Assembly: GCA_003488445.1 (NCBI GenBank)
Contig: DNLO01000161.1
Location: forward strand, 229-18,818
Direction of reading: 5' to 3'
Length of the DNA: 18,590 nucleotides
DNA from: Lachnospiraceae bacterium
Lineage (GTDB): Bacteria; Bacillota; Clostridia; Lachnospirales; Lachnospiraceae
Position numbers and translations under genes: made by a program. Below, piece by piece: positions 7,267 through 15,948 of the stretch. Positions within the stretch are counted from its first letter, which is position 1; each line of letters begins with the position of its first letter. The notes under the pieces are model-generated. The model was not told the DNA's origin, did no database searches, and was given only the letters and a program-made list of their open reading frames with translations.

Positions 7267-8913
7267 ATGGAAAACAGACTGTTACATACGCCCGAGGGCG
7301 TCAGAGATGTATACGGAGATGACTACGAGCGCAAGCTCAGACTGCAGCTGGAGTTCCTGCAGATCCTCCGTAATTACGGCTATAAGGAGATAGACACCCC
7401 CAGCTTCGAGTATTTCGATGTATATTCGGGAGAAGTGGGCACCACGCCTTCAGGAGAGCTGTATAAGTTCTTTGATAAGGACAACAACACACTTGTGCTC
7501 CGTCCCGACTTCACTCCGGGGGTGGCCAGAGCTGCCGCCAAATATTTCATAGAGGAAGATCCCCATGTGAAGCTCTCATATTCCGGGAATGTCTTTTCAA
7601 ATGCAAGGTCGCTTTCCGGAAAGCTGAAAGAGAATACGGAGCTGGGTGCCGAGTATATGGGAGACGGCTCTGTCGAGGCCGACGGAGAGATGATAGCCAT
7701 GGCTGTGGAGCTTTTGGAGAAGGCCGGGCTGAAGGACTTCCAGATCTGTATAGGCAATGCGGGATATTTCAAGGGACTTTGTGACGAGACGGGGATAGAC
7801 GGAGAGCTGGAGATGAATCTCCGTGACGAGATCGGCAACAAGAACCAGTTTGCTGCCGAGAACCTGCTGAAGGGTACCGATTATCCCGGATCTCAGGTGG
7901 ACAAGATATTAAGATGCGTGGAGCTCTTCGGGGATGTCTCGGTGCTGGACCGTGCACTTGTCGGCATTGTGAACGAGCGCTCGAAGGCTGCGATAGAGAG
8001 GCTGAAGGCAGTGTATGAGGAGGCCAGGGGCCGCGGCATACAGAAATACCTGACCTTCGATCTGTCAATGCTCTCCAAGTATAATTATTACACCGGCATC
8101 ATATTCAGGGCTTATTCTTCTTCTCTGGGAGATGCCATCCTCAAAGGAGGAAGGTACGACAATCTGCTCTCAAAGTTCGGTCATGATGCTCCGGCTCTGG
8201 GCTTCACCCTTTCACTCGATGATGTGGTGAGTGCTCTCAAGGAGGAGGAGAGCGGCAGGGGAACAGGCAAGAACGAGTATCTTACTTTCGCGCTGACAAA
8301 GGGAAGGCTTGCCGAGAAGACCATGGCTCTTCTTGAGGAGATAGGCGTTTCCGTGGATGAGATGCAGGACAAGTCTTCAAGGAAGCTTATCTTCACTGAC
8401 GAAAAGAACAAGATGAGATTCTTCCTTGCAAAAGGTCCCGATGTGCCCACCTATGTGGAGTACGGAGCTGCAGATATAGGTGTGGTCGGTGAGGACACGA
8501 TACTGGAGGAGGGCCGCAAGATATACGAGGTCCTGGATCTTGGCTTCGGCAAATGCCGCATGTGCATAGCAGGTCCCGAGAGTGCGGGGGAGCTTTTGAA
8601 GCACAGGGAGATGATAAGGGTAGCCACCAAGTATCCTGAGATCACCAGGGATTATTTCCAGAATGTGAAGCATCAGACTGTGGATATCATAAAGCTGAAC
8701 GGCTCCATAGAGCTGGCACCCATAGTGGGACTTGCCGACGTGATCTGCGACATAGTGGAGACCGGAAGTACTCTCAGAGAGAACGGCCTCGTGGTCCTCG
8801 AAGAGGTGGTGCCTCTTTCTGCAAGGGTCGTGATCAATACGGTGTCCATGAGGATACATGCCGACAGGATCACAAAGCTCATCAGAGCTCTGAGGGAAAA
8901 GACGGAAAAATGA
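7267..8913 (+). CDS. hisZG: HisZ-HisG fusion: ATP phosphoribosyltransferase, regulatory plus catalytic
   Basis: This enzyme condenses ATP with PRPP, the first and feedback-controlled step of histidine synthesis. One 548-residue chain holds both subunits that are normally separate. Residues 1-325 are a HisRS-like HisZ: LLHTPEGVRD at the N-terminus, LRPDFT, ELGAEYMG, and GGRYDNLLSKFG followed by PALGFTL. It lacks an anticodon-binding domain. Residues 336-548 are a short-form HisG: YLTFALTKGRLAEKT, GAADIGVVGEDTILE, and the PRPP loop DIVETGSTLRENGL at 495-508. A Glu/Gly-rich linker of about 12 residues joins them, with no stop and no start codon at the HisG border. ATG 7267 fits the family N-terminus, although no ribosome binding site precedes it; the in-frame extension to 7186 is rejected. 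The stop overlaps hisD (ATGA). Confidence 0.93.
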   Translation: MENRLLHTPEGVRDVYGDDYERKLRLQLEFLQILRNYGYKEIDTPSFEYFDVYSGEVGTTPSGELYKFFDKDNNTLVLRPDFTPGVARAAAKYFIEEDPHVKLSYSGNVFSNARSLSGKLKENTELGAEYMGDGSVEADGEMIAMAVELLEKAGLKDFQICIGNAGYFKGLCDETGIDGELEMNLRDEIGNKNQFAAENLLKGTDYPGSQVDKILRCVELFGDVSVLDRALVGIVNERSKAAIERLKAVYEEARGRGIQKYLTFDLSMLSKYNYYTGIIFRAYSSSLGDAILKGGRYDNLLSKFGHDAPALGFTLSLDDVVSALKEEESGRGTGKNEYLTFALTKGRLAEKTMALLEEIGVSVDEMQDKSSRKLIFTDEKNKMRFFLAKGPDVPTYVEYGAADIGVVGEDTILEEGRKIYEVLDLGFGKCRMCIAGPESAGELLKHREMIRVATKYPEITRDYFQNVKHQTVDIIKLNGSIELAPIVGLADVICDIVETGSTLRENGLVVLEEVVPLSARVVINTVSMRIHADRITKLIRALREKTEK

Positions 8914-10199
8914 GAACGGTAAAGCTGAACAAAGAGACAAAAAAAGATATACTGGCAAATCTCCTGAAACGCAGCACCAATGACTACGGTGAGATAGAGG
9001 AGAGGGTGAAGAGTATCATCGAAAGAGTAAGGACTGAGGGAGACAGTGCAGTCTATGACTATGCCCGCCAGTTCGACAGATGCGATCTGAACGATGACAG
9101 CTTCATGGTGACAGAGGCAGAGATAGAGGAAGGCGCCGCTTCCATAGACAGTAAGCTCTACGAAGTAATGGAACGCTCCTTCGCCAATATCAGGTCTTAT
9201 CACGAAAAGCAGGTGAGGCAGAGCTTCTTCACCACAAGAGATGACGGCTCGGTGCTGGGACAGCGGATCACGCCCATCCGGAAGGTGGGAGTGTATGTAC
9301 CGGGTGGCAAAGCCGCCTATCCCTCCACAGTGCTCATGAACATCACTCCGGCGCTCTGTGCGGGAGTGCCCGAGATCATCATGTGCACACCTGCAGGGCC
9401 GGACGGCAGGGTGACTCCCGTAGTGCTGGCGGCAGCGAAGATCACCGGGGTGAAGAAGATATTCAAGACCGGAGGAGCCCAGGCGATCGCAGCCATGGCC
9501 TACGGCACGGATATGATCCCCAAGGTGGACAAGATAGTGGGCCCCGGCAACATATATGTAGCACTTGCAAAAAGGGCGGTATACGGTCATGTGTCCATAG
9601 ACTCGGTGGCAGGTCCCTCAGAGGTGATGGTGCTCGCGGATGAGACTGCAGATCCACGGTATGTGGCAGCAGATCTTTTAAGCCAGGCTGAGCACGACGA
9701 GATGGCATCAGCCATTCTCGTGACCACTTCCGAAGAGCTTGCAGCAAAGGTGAGCGAGGAGATAGATGCTATGATACCCGCTCTTTCCAGACGTGAGATC
9801 ATAGAGAAGTCCCTGGACAACTACGGCTATGCACTGATAGCTGACAATATGGAAGATGCTATAGATGTGGTAAATGACATAGCTTCCGAGCATCTCGAGA
9901 TCGTGACAGCAGATCCCTGGGGCACCATGACAAAGGTGAAGAATGCCGGTGCCATCTTTCTCGGAGAGTATTCATCGGAGCCTTTGGGAGACTATTTTGC
10001 AGGCCCCAATCATGTGCTTCCCACCAACGGTACGGCAAAGTTCTTCTCGCCGCTTTCTGTAGATGACTTTATCAAGAAGTCATCCGTGATCTGCTATTCT
10101 AAGGAGGCTCTTGAGAGCGTACATGAGGATGTGGAGGTCTTCGCGAAGTCGGAGGGACTTACCGCTCATGCAAATTCGGTGGCCGTAAGGTTTAAGTGA
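8910..10199 (+). CDS. hisD: Histidinol dehydrogenase
   Basis: HisD is the cytoplasmic zinc enzyme that oxidises L-histidinol to L-histidine in two NAD-dependent steps. The 429-residue length is normal. The zinc ligands are present: Q259 and H262 in LSQAEHDEMASA, D361 in LGDYFAGPNHVLPT and H420 in LTAHANSV. The catalytic pair E327-H328 lies in ASEHLEI. The signature SVAGPSEVMVLAD and the GPGNIYVALAK nucleotide region are also there. The ATG overlaps the hisZG stop in an ATGA junction, and GAGGG at 8892-8896 is a distant weak binding site, so translation is probably coupled to hisZG. It is intact, with no oddities seen. Confidence 0.97.
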   Translation: MRTVKLNKETKKDILANLLKRSTNDYGEIEERVKSIIERVRTEGDSAVYDYARQFDRCDLNDDSFMVTEAEIEEGAASIDSKLYEVMERSFANIRSYHEKQVRQSFFTTRDDGSVLGQRITPIRKVGVYVPGGKAAYPSTVLMNITPALCAGVPEIIMCTPAGPDGRVTPVVLAAAKITGVKKIFKTGGAQAIAAMAYGTDMIPKVDKIVGPGNIYVALAKRAVYGHVSIDSVAGPSEVMVLADETADPRYVAADLLSQAEHDEMASAILVTTSEELAAKVSEEIDAMIPALSRREIIEKSLDNYGYALIADNMEDAIDVVNDIASEHLEIVTADPWGTMTKVKNAGAIFLGEYSSEPLGDYFAGPNHVLPTNGTAKFFSPLSVDDFIKKSSVICYSKEALESVHEDVEVFAKSEGLTAHANSVAVRFK

Positions 10200-10211
10200 A
10201 ATCGGTTATAT

Positions 10212-10220
10212 GAGGTGATC
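10212..10220 (+). promoter_or_regulatory. Ribosome binding site deciding the hisB start
   Basis: GAGGTGATC matches the anti-Shine-Dalgarno tail of 16S rRNA over nine bases and directly precedes ATG 10221. The in-frame GTG at 10215 lies inside this site and is unlikely to be the start. Confidence 0.7.
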
Positions 10221-10811
10221 ATGGATAAGAGAATATCAGAGGTAAAAAGACAGACAAAAGAGACGGATATCAGCTGCACGCTGGATCTGGACGGTACGGG
10301 CAAGGCTCGGATCGATACAGGCATAGGTTTCTTCGATCACATGCTGGAGGGCTTTGCCAGACACGGGCTCTTTGATCTGAAGCTTGTATGCAGGGGTGAT
10401 CTGAATGTGGATACACATCACACGATAGAGGATACGGGTATCGTTTTGGGCCAGGCGATAGCAGAGGCCTTGGGCGACAAGAAGGGCATCCGCAGATACG
10501 GGCATTTCATGCTCCCCATGGATGATGCCCTGATTGCCTGTGCAGTTGATCTTTGCGGAAGACCTTACCTGAACTATGATCTGGTATTTCCTCAGGACAG
10601 ATGCGGTGACATGGAGATGTGCATGGTGCGCGAGTTCTTCTACGCCATATCATACAAGGCGGGAATGAACATCCACCTGAAAATGCTGGACGGTCTCAAC
10701 TCACATCATATCGCAGAGGCAGCCTTTAAGGGCTTCGCCAAAGCACTTGACATGGCTGTGGGATATGAGGAGCGTATTGACGGAGTGCTGTCGACCAAGG
10801 GCAGCCTTTGA
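10221..10811 (+). CDS. hisB: Imidazoleglycerol-phosphate dehydratase
   Basis: This manganese-dependent enzyme converts imidazole glycerol phosphate to imidazole acetol phosphate. The 196-residue product is the monofunctional form, without the N-terminal phosphatase domain of enterobacterial HisB. The two symmetric metal-binding histidine motifs are intact: HHTIED starting at H66 and HHIAE at H162-H163. [16 protein letters not shown] near the N-terminus and the DLCGRPYL segment also fit the family. The start is set by the GAGGTGATC site just upstream. It lies 21 bases after hisD and 20 bases before the next gene, in the same operon. Histidinol-phosphate phosphatase must be supplied by another gene outside the window. 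Confidence 0.97.
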   Translation: MDKRISEVKRQTKETDISCTLDLDGTGKARIDTGIGFFDHMLEGFARHGLFDLKLVCRGDLNVDTHHTIEDTGIVLGQAIAEALGDKKGIRRYGHFMLPMDDALIACAVDLCGRPYLNYDLVFPQDRCGDMEMCMVREFFYAISYKAGMNIHLKMLDGLNSHHIAEAAFKGFAKALDMAVGYEERIDGVLSTKGSL

Positions 10812-10820
10812 GATGGAAAC

Positions 10821-10827
10821 GGAGGAG
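10821..10827 (+). promoter_or_regulatory. Ribosome binding site deciding the HisF-like/HisIE start
   Basis: GGAGGAG lies 4 bases before ATG 10832. It falls after the in-frame TTG at 10808, so the ATG is the likely start and the gene does not overlap hisB. Confidence 0.75.
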
Positions 10828-10831
10828 TGAG

Positions 10832-12148
10832 ATGGACTACAAGCAGATTATCCCCTGTATATATCTGAACAACGGGCTCGCAGTGAAGAGTCTGCATGAC
10901 AGATCCAAGGTGTCCGAGGACCCTGTGGGACTGGCATCGGATTACGAGAATCACGGAGCCGATTCCATACTGATATTTGATTTTTCCGTAAATGATGCGG
11001 GCCACGAGAAGAACCTGGAGATAATAAAGGCCATAAGCAGATGCGTGGACATTCCTCTCATCGGTGCGGGAAATGTAAAGAGGTCGGAGGACGTCAAGAA
11101 GCTCCTCTATGCCGGATGCTCCGTTGCTGCACTCAACTTTTCCAAACAGAGTAATATCGAGCTTGCCAAAGAGGTATCAAAGCGCTTCGGCAGGGAGAAG
11201 ATCGCAGCATCGGTCAAGGATATCTCGGAGCTTGAAGCCGGTGAGGGAGAGATAAAGAATTATATAGGTCTCGTCATACTCATCAATGAAGAATATCTCA
11301 AAGAGACGGATGAATGGTTCAAGGCACACAGTTTTGATAATTCCAATAAGATGAACGTGGATCTGATACCTCTTCTCGGCAAGGAGACACGTCATGAGGC
11401 CGCAGCCGTGCTGCGTACATATGATATAGCAGGAATAGCCGGCGGCATACTCGATTCCTCCACCAAGGACTTCATGGATTTCAAGCGTCAGTGCAAGGGA
11501 CTGGGGATACCGGTAAACACCTATGACAGTAAGATATCATGGGAGGAGTTTACGGTGAATTCCGATGGCATGGTGCCGGTCGTGGTACAGGACTATAAGA
11601 CCAATGAGGTGCTCATGCTGGCATACATGAACAAAGAGGCCTTCGACAAGACCCTGGCCTCCGGAAAGATGACCTACTGGTCCAGGAGCAGGAACGAGCT
11701 GTGGACTAAGGGTGACACCTCCGGACATTACCAGTTCGTGAAGAGCCTGACTGCCGACTGTGACAAGGATACCATCCTGGCAAAGGTGCTCCAGATAGGT
11801 GCTGCATGCCATACGGGAGCCAGGTCGTGCTTCTTCAATGAGATGCTGACACATGAATACAATGATGTGAATCCGCTCAAGGCTTTCGAGCGCGAATATG
11901 CTGCCATAGTGGACAGGAGAGAGCATCCGAAGGAAGGCTCATATACCAACTATCTCTTCGACAAGGGAATAGACAAGATCCTGAAGAAGGTAGGAGAGGA
12001 GTGCACCGAGATAATCATCGCCGCAAAGAACCCCGATCCCGAGGAGCTGAAATACGAGCTTGCAGACTGGCTCTATCACGCCATGGTACTAATGGTGGAG
12101 CGCGGAGTCACCTGGGAGGATGTCACCAAGGAGATCTTAAACAGATAA
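10832..12148 (+). CDS. hisIE: HisIE with an N-terminal degenerate HisF-like barrel
   Basis: The C-terminal half catalyses steps 2 and 3 of histidine synthesis. HisI (phosphoribosyl-AMP cyclohydrolase, about 236-335) has its metal motif DCDKD at 309-313 and CHTGARSC from C326 to C333. HisE (phosphoribosyl-ATP pyrophosphatase, about 365-438) has [26 protein letters not shown] and [13 protein letters not shown]. The first 230 residues align with His[16 protein letters not shown], then [20 protein letters not shown]. At residue 11, where HisF has its first catalytic aspartate, there is tyrosine. The strand-5 segment reads IAASVKDI, where HisF usually has AIDA, and the GGG phosphate loop is GAGN. 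The barrel is therefore probably not an active cyclase. The total is 438 residues, against about 200 for a plain HisIE. I believe similar long HisIE proteins occur in Lachnospiraceae. Confidence 0.9.
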   Translation: MDYKQIIPCIYLNNGLAVKSLHDRSKVSEDPVGLASDYENHGADSILIFDFSVNDAGHEKNLEIIKAISRCVDIPLIGAGNVKRSEDVKKLLYAGCSVAALNFSKQSNIELAKEVSKRFGREKIAASVKDISELEAGEGEIKNYIGLVILINEEYLKETDEWFKAHSFDNSNKMNVDLIPLLGKETRHEAAAVLRTYDIAGIAGGILDSSTKDFMDFKRQCKGLGIPVNTYDSKISWEEFTVNSDGMVPVVVQDYKTNEVLMLAYMNKEAFDKTLASGKMTYWSRSRNELWTKGDTSGHYQFVKSLTADCDKDTILAKVLQIGAACHTGARSCFFNEMLTHEYNDVNPLKAFEREYAAIVDRREHPKEGSYTNYLFDKGIDKILKKVGEECTEIIIAAKNPDPEELKYELADWLYHAMVLMVERGVTWEDVTKEILNR

Positions 12149-12155
12149 TCCCGGC

Positions 12156-14057
12156 ATGAGAAAACTGGCATTAAGCGACAAGATCCTTTTGTCTGTCGAG
12201 CATCCGGAGCGGTACATCGGCGGAGAGATCAATTCGGTACAAAAGAACAAAGAAGATATTTCGATAAGATTTGCGATGTGCTTTCCCGACGTATACGAGA
12301 TAGGCATGTCGCATCTTGGTATTCAGATATTGTATGAGATGTTCAACCGCAGGAGCGATGTCTGGTGCGAAAGGGTCTATTCTCCCTGGCTGGATCTGGA
12401 CCGTGTGATGAGGGAGGAGCATATCCCTCTCTTTGCCCTTGAATCCCAGGATCCGGTTTCTTCTTTTGATTTTCTCGGCATCACATTGCAGTATGAGATG
12501 TGCTATACGAACGTGCTCCAGATACTGGAGCTTTCGGGCATCCCGCTGCGCGCCGCAATGCGGGAAACGGATACTCCTCTGGGATCCGGGGGTCCCATAG
12601 TCATCGGAGGCGGACCCTGCGCATACAATCCCGAGCCCATCTCTCCCTTCTTTGATATGTTCTATATCGGAGAGGGAGAAGTGAGATATGACGAGCTCTT
12701 CGATCTGTACAATGAAGTCAGGTCCAAAGGCGGGAGCAGGAGAGAGTTCCTTGAAAGAGCCTCAGCTGTGGAAGGAATATACGTCCCCGGCTTCTATGAG
12801 CCGAGATACACAGATGAGGGTATCTTTGCAGGATACGATATAACGTATGATAAAGCGCCGTCCCGGATAACCAAAGCCATATGTACAGATCTGGACGATA
12901 CTCCCTATCCCGTAAAGCCTGTGGTGCCCTTCATCAAGGTGACCCAGGACAGGGTAGTGCTCGAGATACAAAGAGGCTGCATCAGAGGCTGCAGATTCTG
13001 TCAGGCGGGTATGATATACCGTCCGGTCAGGGAGAAAAGTCTCGAGACATTGAAGGGCTATGCCAGAGCCATGGTGGAGGCTACGGGAGATGACGAGATA
13101 TCCCTGAGCTCCCTTTCCACATCCGACTACAGCAAGATCGCCGAGCTCGTCAGATGGCTCGTGGACACATACAGGGAGAAGTTCATCAACATTTCCCTTC
13201 CTTCACTGCGCATAGACCATGTCTTCCTGGAGATGATGGAGACCATACAGGACTCAAAAAAAGGGTCTCTGACATTTGCCCCCGAAGCCGGCAGCCAGCG
13301 TATGAGGAACGTGATAAACAAGGGCATCACCACGGAGGATATCATGCAGGGCTCCGCCATCTGCTTTGCGGCAGGATACAGCAAGGTGAAGCTCTACTTC
13401 ATGCTGGGGCTACCCGGAGAGACCGATGAGGACGTGGAGGCTATAGCTCATCTTGCCAACGACGTAGCCATGAACTACTTTGATACCGTACCCAAGGAGG
13501 AGAGAAAGGGGATCCGGGTCCAGGTGACAAGCTCCACTTCCTTCTTTGTACCGAAGCCCTTCACCCCGTTCCAGTGGTCGGCAATGGACAGACCTGAGGA
13601 ATTTCTCAGAAAGGCCCATCTCGTCAATGAGACAATGGAGCACGAGATGAACCACAAGAGCCTGAAATACCAGTATCATGATTCGGATGTGTCGAAGCTC
13701 GAGGGAGTATTTGCCAGGGGAGACAGACGTATCGCGGATGTCATTGAGACTGCATATCACAAAGGATGTCTCTACGATTCGTGGACCGAGAGCTTTGAAG
13801 GTGACAAATGGGATCAGGCCTTTGAGGAATGCGGTATAGACGCTGAGTTTTATACTCTTCGGGAACGTCCTCTGGACGAGGTCTTCCCCTGGGATATCAT
13901 CGATATAGGCGTGTCAAAGGAATTCCTGAAAAGAGAATATGAAAATGCCCGGAAGGGGATCGTGACCCCAAACTGCCGCGATAAGTGCAGCGGCTGCGGT
14001 GCGGCAGCTTTCCATACGGGGATATGCCTGAAGGAAAGGCAGGGTAATGAAGCTTAG
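12156..14057 (+). CDS. TIGR03960-type radical SAM protein with B12-binding-like N-terminus
   Basis: The 633-residue product begins with a cobalamin-binding-like region (about 20-230; FPDVYEIGMSHLGIQILYEM, GGPIVIGGGPCAYNPEPI, YIGEGE). A radical SAM domain follows with its 4Fe-4S motif at C275, C279 and C282 in RGCIRGCRFCQAG. The C-terminus carries C607, C611, C614 and C624, which could hold another metal centre. This layout matches the TIGR03960 family, which is regularly paired with a DUF2344 (TIGR03936) protein encoded next to it, as here. The reaction is unknown to me; the conserved neighbourhood with RNase E/G and ribosomal genes suggests an RNA or ribosome-related modification. It starts 7 bases after hisIE with a poor binding site and overlaps the next gene by 11 bases. 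Confidence 0.9.
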   Translation: MRKLALSDKILLSVEHPERYIGGEINSVQKNKEDISIRFAMCFPDVYEIGMSHLGIQILYEMFNRRSDVWCERVYSPWLDLDRVMREEHIPLFALESQDPVSSFDFLGITLQYEMCYTNVLQILELSGIPLRAAMRETDTPLGSGGPIVIGGGPCAYNPEPISPFFDMFYIGEGEVRYDELFDLYNEVRSKGGSRREFLERASAVEGIYVPGFYEPRYTDEGIFAGYDITYDKAPSRITKAICTDLDDTPYPVKPVVPFIKVTQDRVVLEIQRGCIRGCRFCQAGMIYRPVREKSLETLKGYARAMVEATGDDEISLSSLSTSDYSKIAELVRWLVDTYREKFINISLPSLRIDHVFLEMMETIQDSKKGSLTFAPEAGSQRMRNVINKGITTEDIMQGSAICFAAGYSKVKLYFMLGLPGETDEDVEAIAHLANDVAMNYFDTVPKEERKGIRVQVTSSTSFFVPKPFTPFQWSAMDRPEEFLRKAHLVNETMEHEMNHKSLKYQYHDSDVSKLEGVFARGDRRIADVIETAYHKGCLYDSWTESFEGDKWDQAFEECGIDAEFYTLRERPLDEVFPWDIIDIGVSKEFLKREYENARKGIVTPNCRDKCSGCGAAAFHTGICLKERQGNEA

Positions 14058-14784
14058 GATCAGATTCACTAAACACGGTACAGCCCGCTTCATAGGTCAT
14101 CTCGATACCCAGCGCTACTTTCAGAAGCTCAACAGAAGAGCGGGGATAAACGTGGTTTATTCCGAAGGCTTTTCTCCGCATCAGAAGATGTCCTTTGCCA
14201 TGCCGCTCTCCGTAGGGTATGAATCCGATGGTGAGTATTTCGATATGGAGGTGAAGGATGCAGCCTCATCCGAGGCTGTCATATCTTCCATGAATGCAAA
14301 CAGTGCGGAGGGGATAAGGGTCACGGGATGTGTGATGCTCCCGGAAGGGTCCGTGAACGCAATGGCTTCGGTAAGAGCCGCAGATTATCTGGTGCGTCTC
14401 AAGTCCTGCGTTGCAGATGAATCGGATATCACAGGCGCTGTCGAAAGCTTCAATGCCTCGGAGAGCTTTATCGTAAAGAAAGAGAATAAGAAGGCTGCCA
14501 AAAGAAACAAGGGAAAACACAGAGCCGGAGGAGAAGAGAGCCCGGCTTTTACAGAGATAGATCTGAAAAGCTTCGTATATGAGCTGAGATACGACAATTC
14601 AGAAAACGGCATCTTCATGAAGGTAAGTGCCGGAAGTGCAGACAATATCAAGCCTGAGCTTGTGATCGGCTCGCTGATGCCAAAGGATGCATCCGTCTTT
14701 ACCCCATCCGATCTGATGATAACGAGGAAAGAGCTTTATACTGACGGCATGACTCCTCTGATCGATGCAGGAAGGGTGTTCTGA
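14047..14784 (+). CDS. DUF2344 (TIGR03936) radical SAM-associated protein
   Basis: The 245-residue product begins with the family signature: RIRFTKHGTARFIGHLDTQR, then SEGFSPHQKMSFAMPLSVGYES. It has no cysteine-rich iron-sulfur motif of its own. A Lys-rich stretch near residues 140-160 (KKENKKAAKRNKGKH) looks like a flexible basic linker and could contact nucleic acid. In many bacteria this domain is either encoded directly after, or fused to, the TIGR03960 radical SAM protein, so the two probably work as one enzyme. The 11-base overlap with the upstream gene and the TGATG junction with the RNase gene support tight co-translation. The function remains unknown. Confidence 0.9.
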   Translation: MKLRIRFTKHGTARFIGHLDTQRYFQKLNRRAGINVVYSEGFSPHQKMSFAMPLSVGYESDGEYFDMEVKDAASSEAVISSMNANSAEGIRVTGCVMLPEGSVNAMASVRAADYLVRLKSCVADESDITGAVESFNASESFIVKKENKKAAKRNKGKHRAGGEESPAFTEIDLKSFVYELRYDNSENGIFMKVSAGSADNIKPELVIGSLMPKDASVFTPSDLMITRKELYTDGMTPLIDAGRVF

Positions 14785-15947
14785 TGATCAGATATGTCAT
14801 AACCCGGTACAGGGAGCTCACAGTCATGGCTTCTGTGACAGAAGGTATCATCTCGGATCTGACTGTTGCGGATGATGGCAGGGTATATTCTCCCGGTGAT
14901 ATAGTGATAGCAAAGATATCCGAGATAAACCGCAACCGGTCGGCTGCTTTCGTGGAGCTTGGCGACGCAAAGGGATATCTTCCTCTGTCCGGAAACGAGA
15001 TGCTGCGCCCCGGAGATGAATATCCGGTGATGATCAAAAAAGAAGCCCAGGGAAGCAAAGATATCACCGTGACGGGAAGGCTTGGCATCGCGGGAAGATA
15101 TGTGGTCGTGGAGCTTCCGGCTTCCGATCATCCCGCCGTACACATCTCACATAAGATAAAAGATGAGAAAATACGGGATGCCCTGAAGGGTGCGGCAGAG
15201 CCGGCGGCGGAAACTTCAGGCTATGATGTGACAGTCAGGACAAAGGCTGCAGATGCGGGCTTCTCCGATATGATCAAAGAGGTGGAGGAGCTTGCGGGAG
15301 TGATCGACGAAATACTCGAAAAGTCAGCTTCAAGGACTGTGTTCAGCAGACTGTACGAAGCCGAGGATCCGTTTAAGAGTGCGATAAGAGACTCAAGATA
15401 TACATCCGATCCGGCCGAGGTCTCTATCGTAACGGATATCCCCGGGATATATGATAAAATGAGGGAGAGCTTTCCGGACTCAGATGTCAGTCTGTACAGT
15501 GATGATCAGCTTCCTCTGCACGTCCTATATAAGATAGGCTCCGAAATAGAGAGCGTGAAAGAGAGGAGAGTCTGGCTTAAAAGCGGGGCTTATATCGTGA
15601 TAGACCAGACTGAGGCCATGTGCGTCATCGATGTGAACTCCGGCAGGACGGATATGAAGGAGGCTCGTGAGGACGCATTCCTCAAGATAAACACGGAAGC
15701 CGCAAAGGAGATTGCAAGACAGCTGCGTATCCGTAACACCTCCGGCATCATAATGATCGATTTCATCAATATGAGAAAAAGAGAAAGCTATGCAGCGCTC
15801 AGGGAAAGCATGGAAGAAGAGCTGAGATACGACCTGAACGGTACGGTTTTCGTAGATTTCACAAAGCTCGGCATAGCGGAGCTCACCAGGCGGAAGACAA
15901 GCAGACCATTAAGAGAGCTGCTGAACGTAAAGAAAGAGGATGAATAA
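14784..15947 (+). CDS. rng: RNase E/G-family endoribonuclease lacking the zinc-link tail
   Basis: This is an RNase E/G-family protein, expected to cleave single-stranded RNA in mRNA turnover and rRNA maturation. An S1-like region (about 20-110; GDIVIAKISEINRNRSAAFV, GYLPL) precedes the DNase I-like catalytic domain. The two catalytic magnesium aspartates are D283 in VIDVNSGR and D326 in MIDFINM, with the same 43-residue spacing as D303/D346 of E. coli RNase E. LKINTEAAKEIARQLRIR and LTRRKTSRPL are also typical. The protein has 387 residues, against nearly 490 for E. coli RNase G. It stops right after RKTSRPL, without the CPxC zinc-link motif that normally follows. AGGAAGGG at 14769-14776 serves ATG 14784, which overlaps the DUF2344 stop. 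Confidence 0.92.
   Translation: MIRYVITRYRELTVMASVTEGIISDLTVADDGRVYSPGDIVIAKISEINRNRSAAFVELGDAKGYLPLSGNEMLRPGDEYPVMIKKEAQGSKDITVTGRLGIAGRYVVVELPASDHPAVHISHKIKDEKIRDALKGAAEPAAETSGYDVTVRTKAADAGFSDMIKEVEELAGVIDEILEKSASRTVFSRLYEAEDPFKSAIRDSRYTSDPAEVSIVTDIPGIYDKMRESFPDSDVSLYSDDQLPLHVLYKIGSEIESVKERRVWLKSGAYIVIDQTEAMCVIDVNSGRTDMKEAREDAFLKINTEAAKEIARQLRIRNTSGIIMIDFINMRKRESYAALRESMEEELRYDLNGTVFVDFTKLGIAELTRRKTSRPLRELLNVKKEDE
15935..15940 (+). promoter_or_regulatory. Ribosome binding site deciding the yhbY start
   Basis: AGAGGA lies 8 bases before ATG 15949. It overlaps the alternative in-frame ATG at 15940, which therefore cannot use it. Confidence 0.55.
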
Positions 15948-15948
15948 C

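Noticed and set aside
10808-10831. TTG start for the HisF-like/HisIE protein overlapping hisB
   Set aside because: The TTG has no well-placed binding site, and the added residues RWKRRSE are simply the translated GGAGGAG region. ATG 10832 is well placed.
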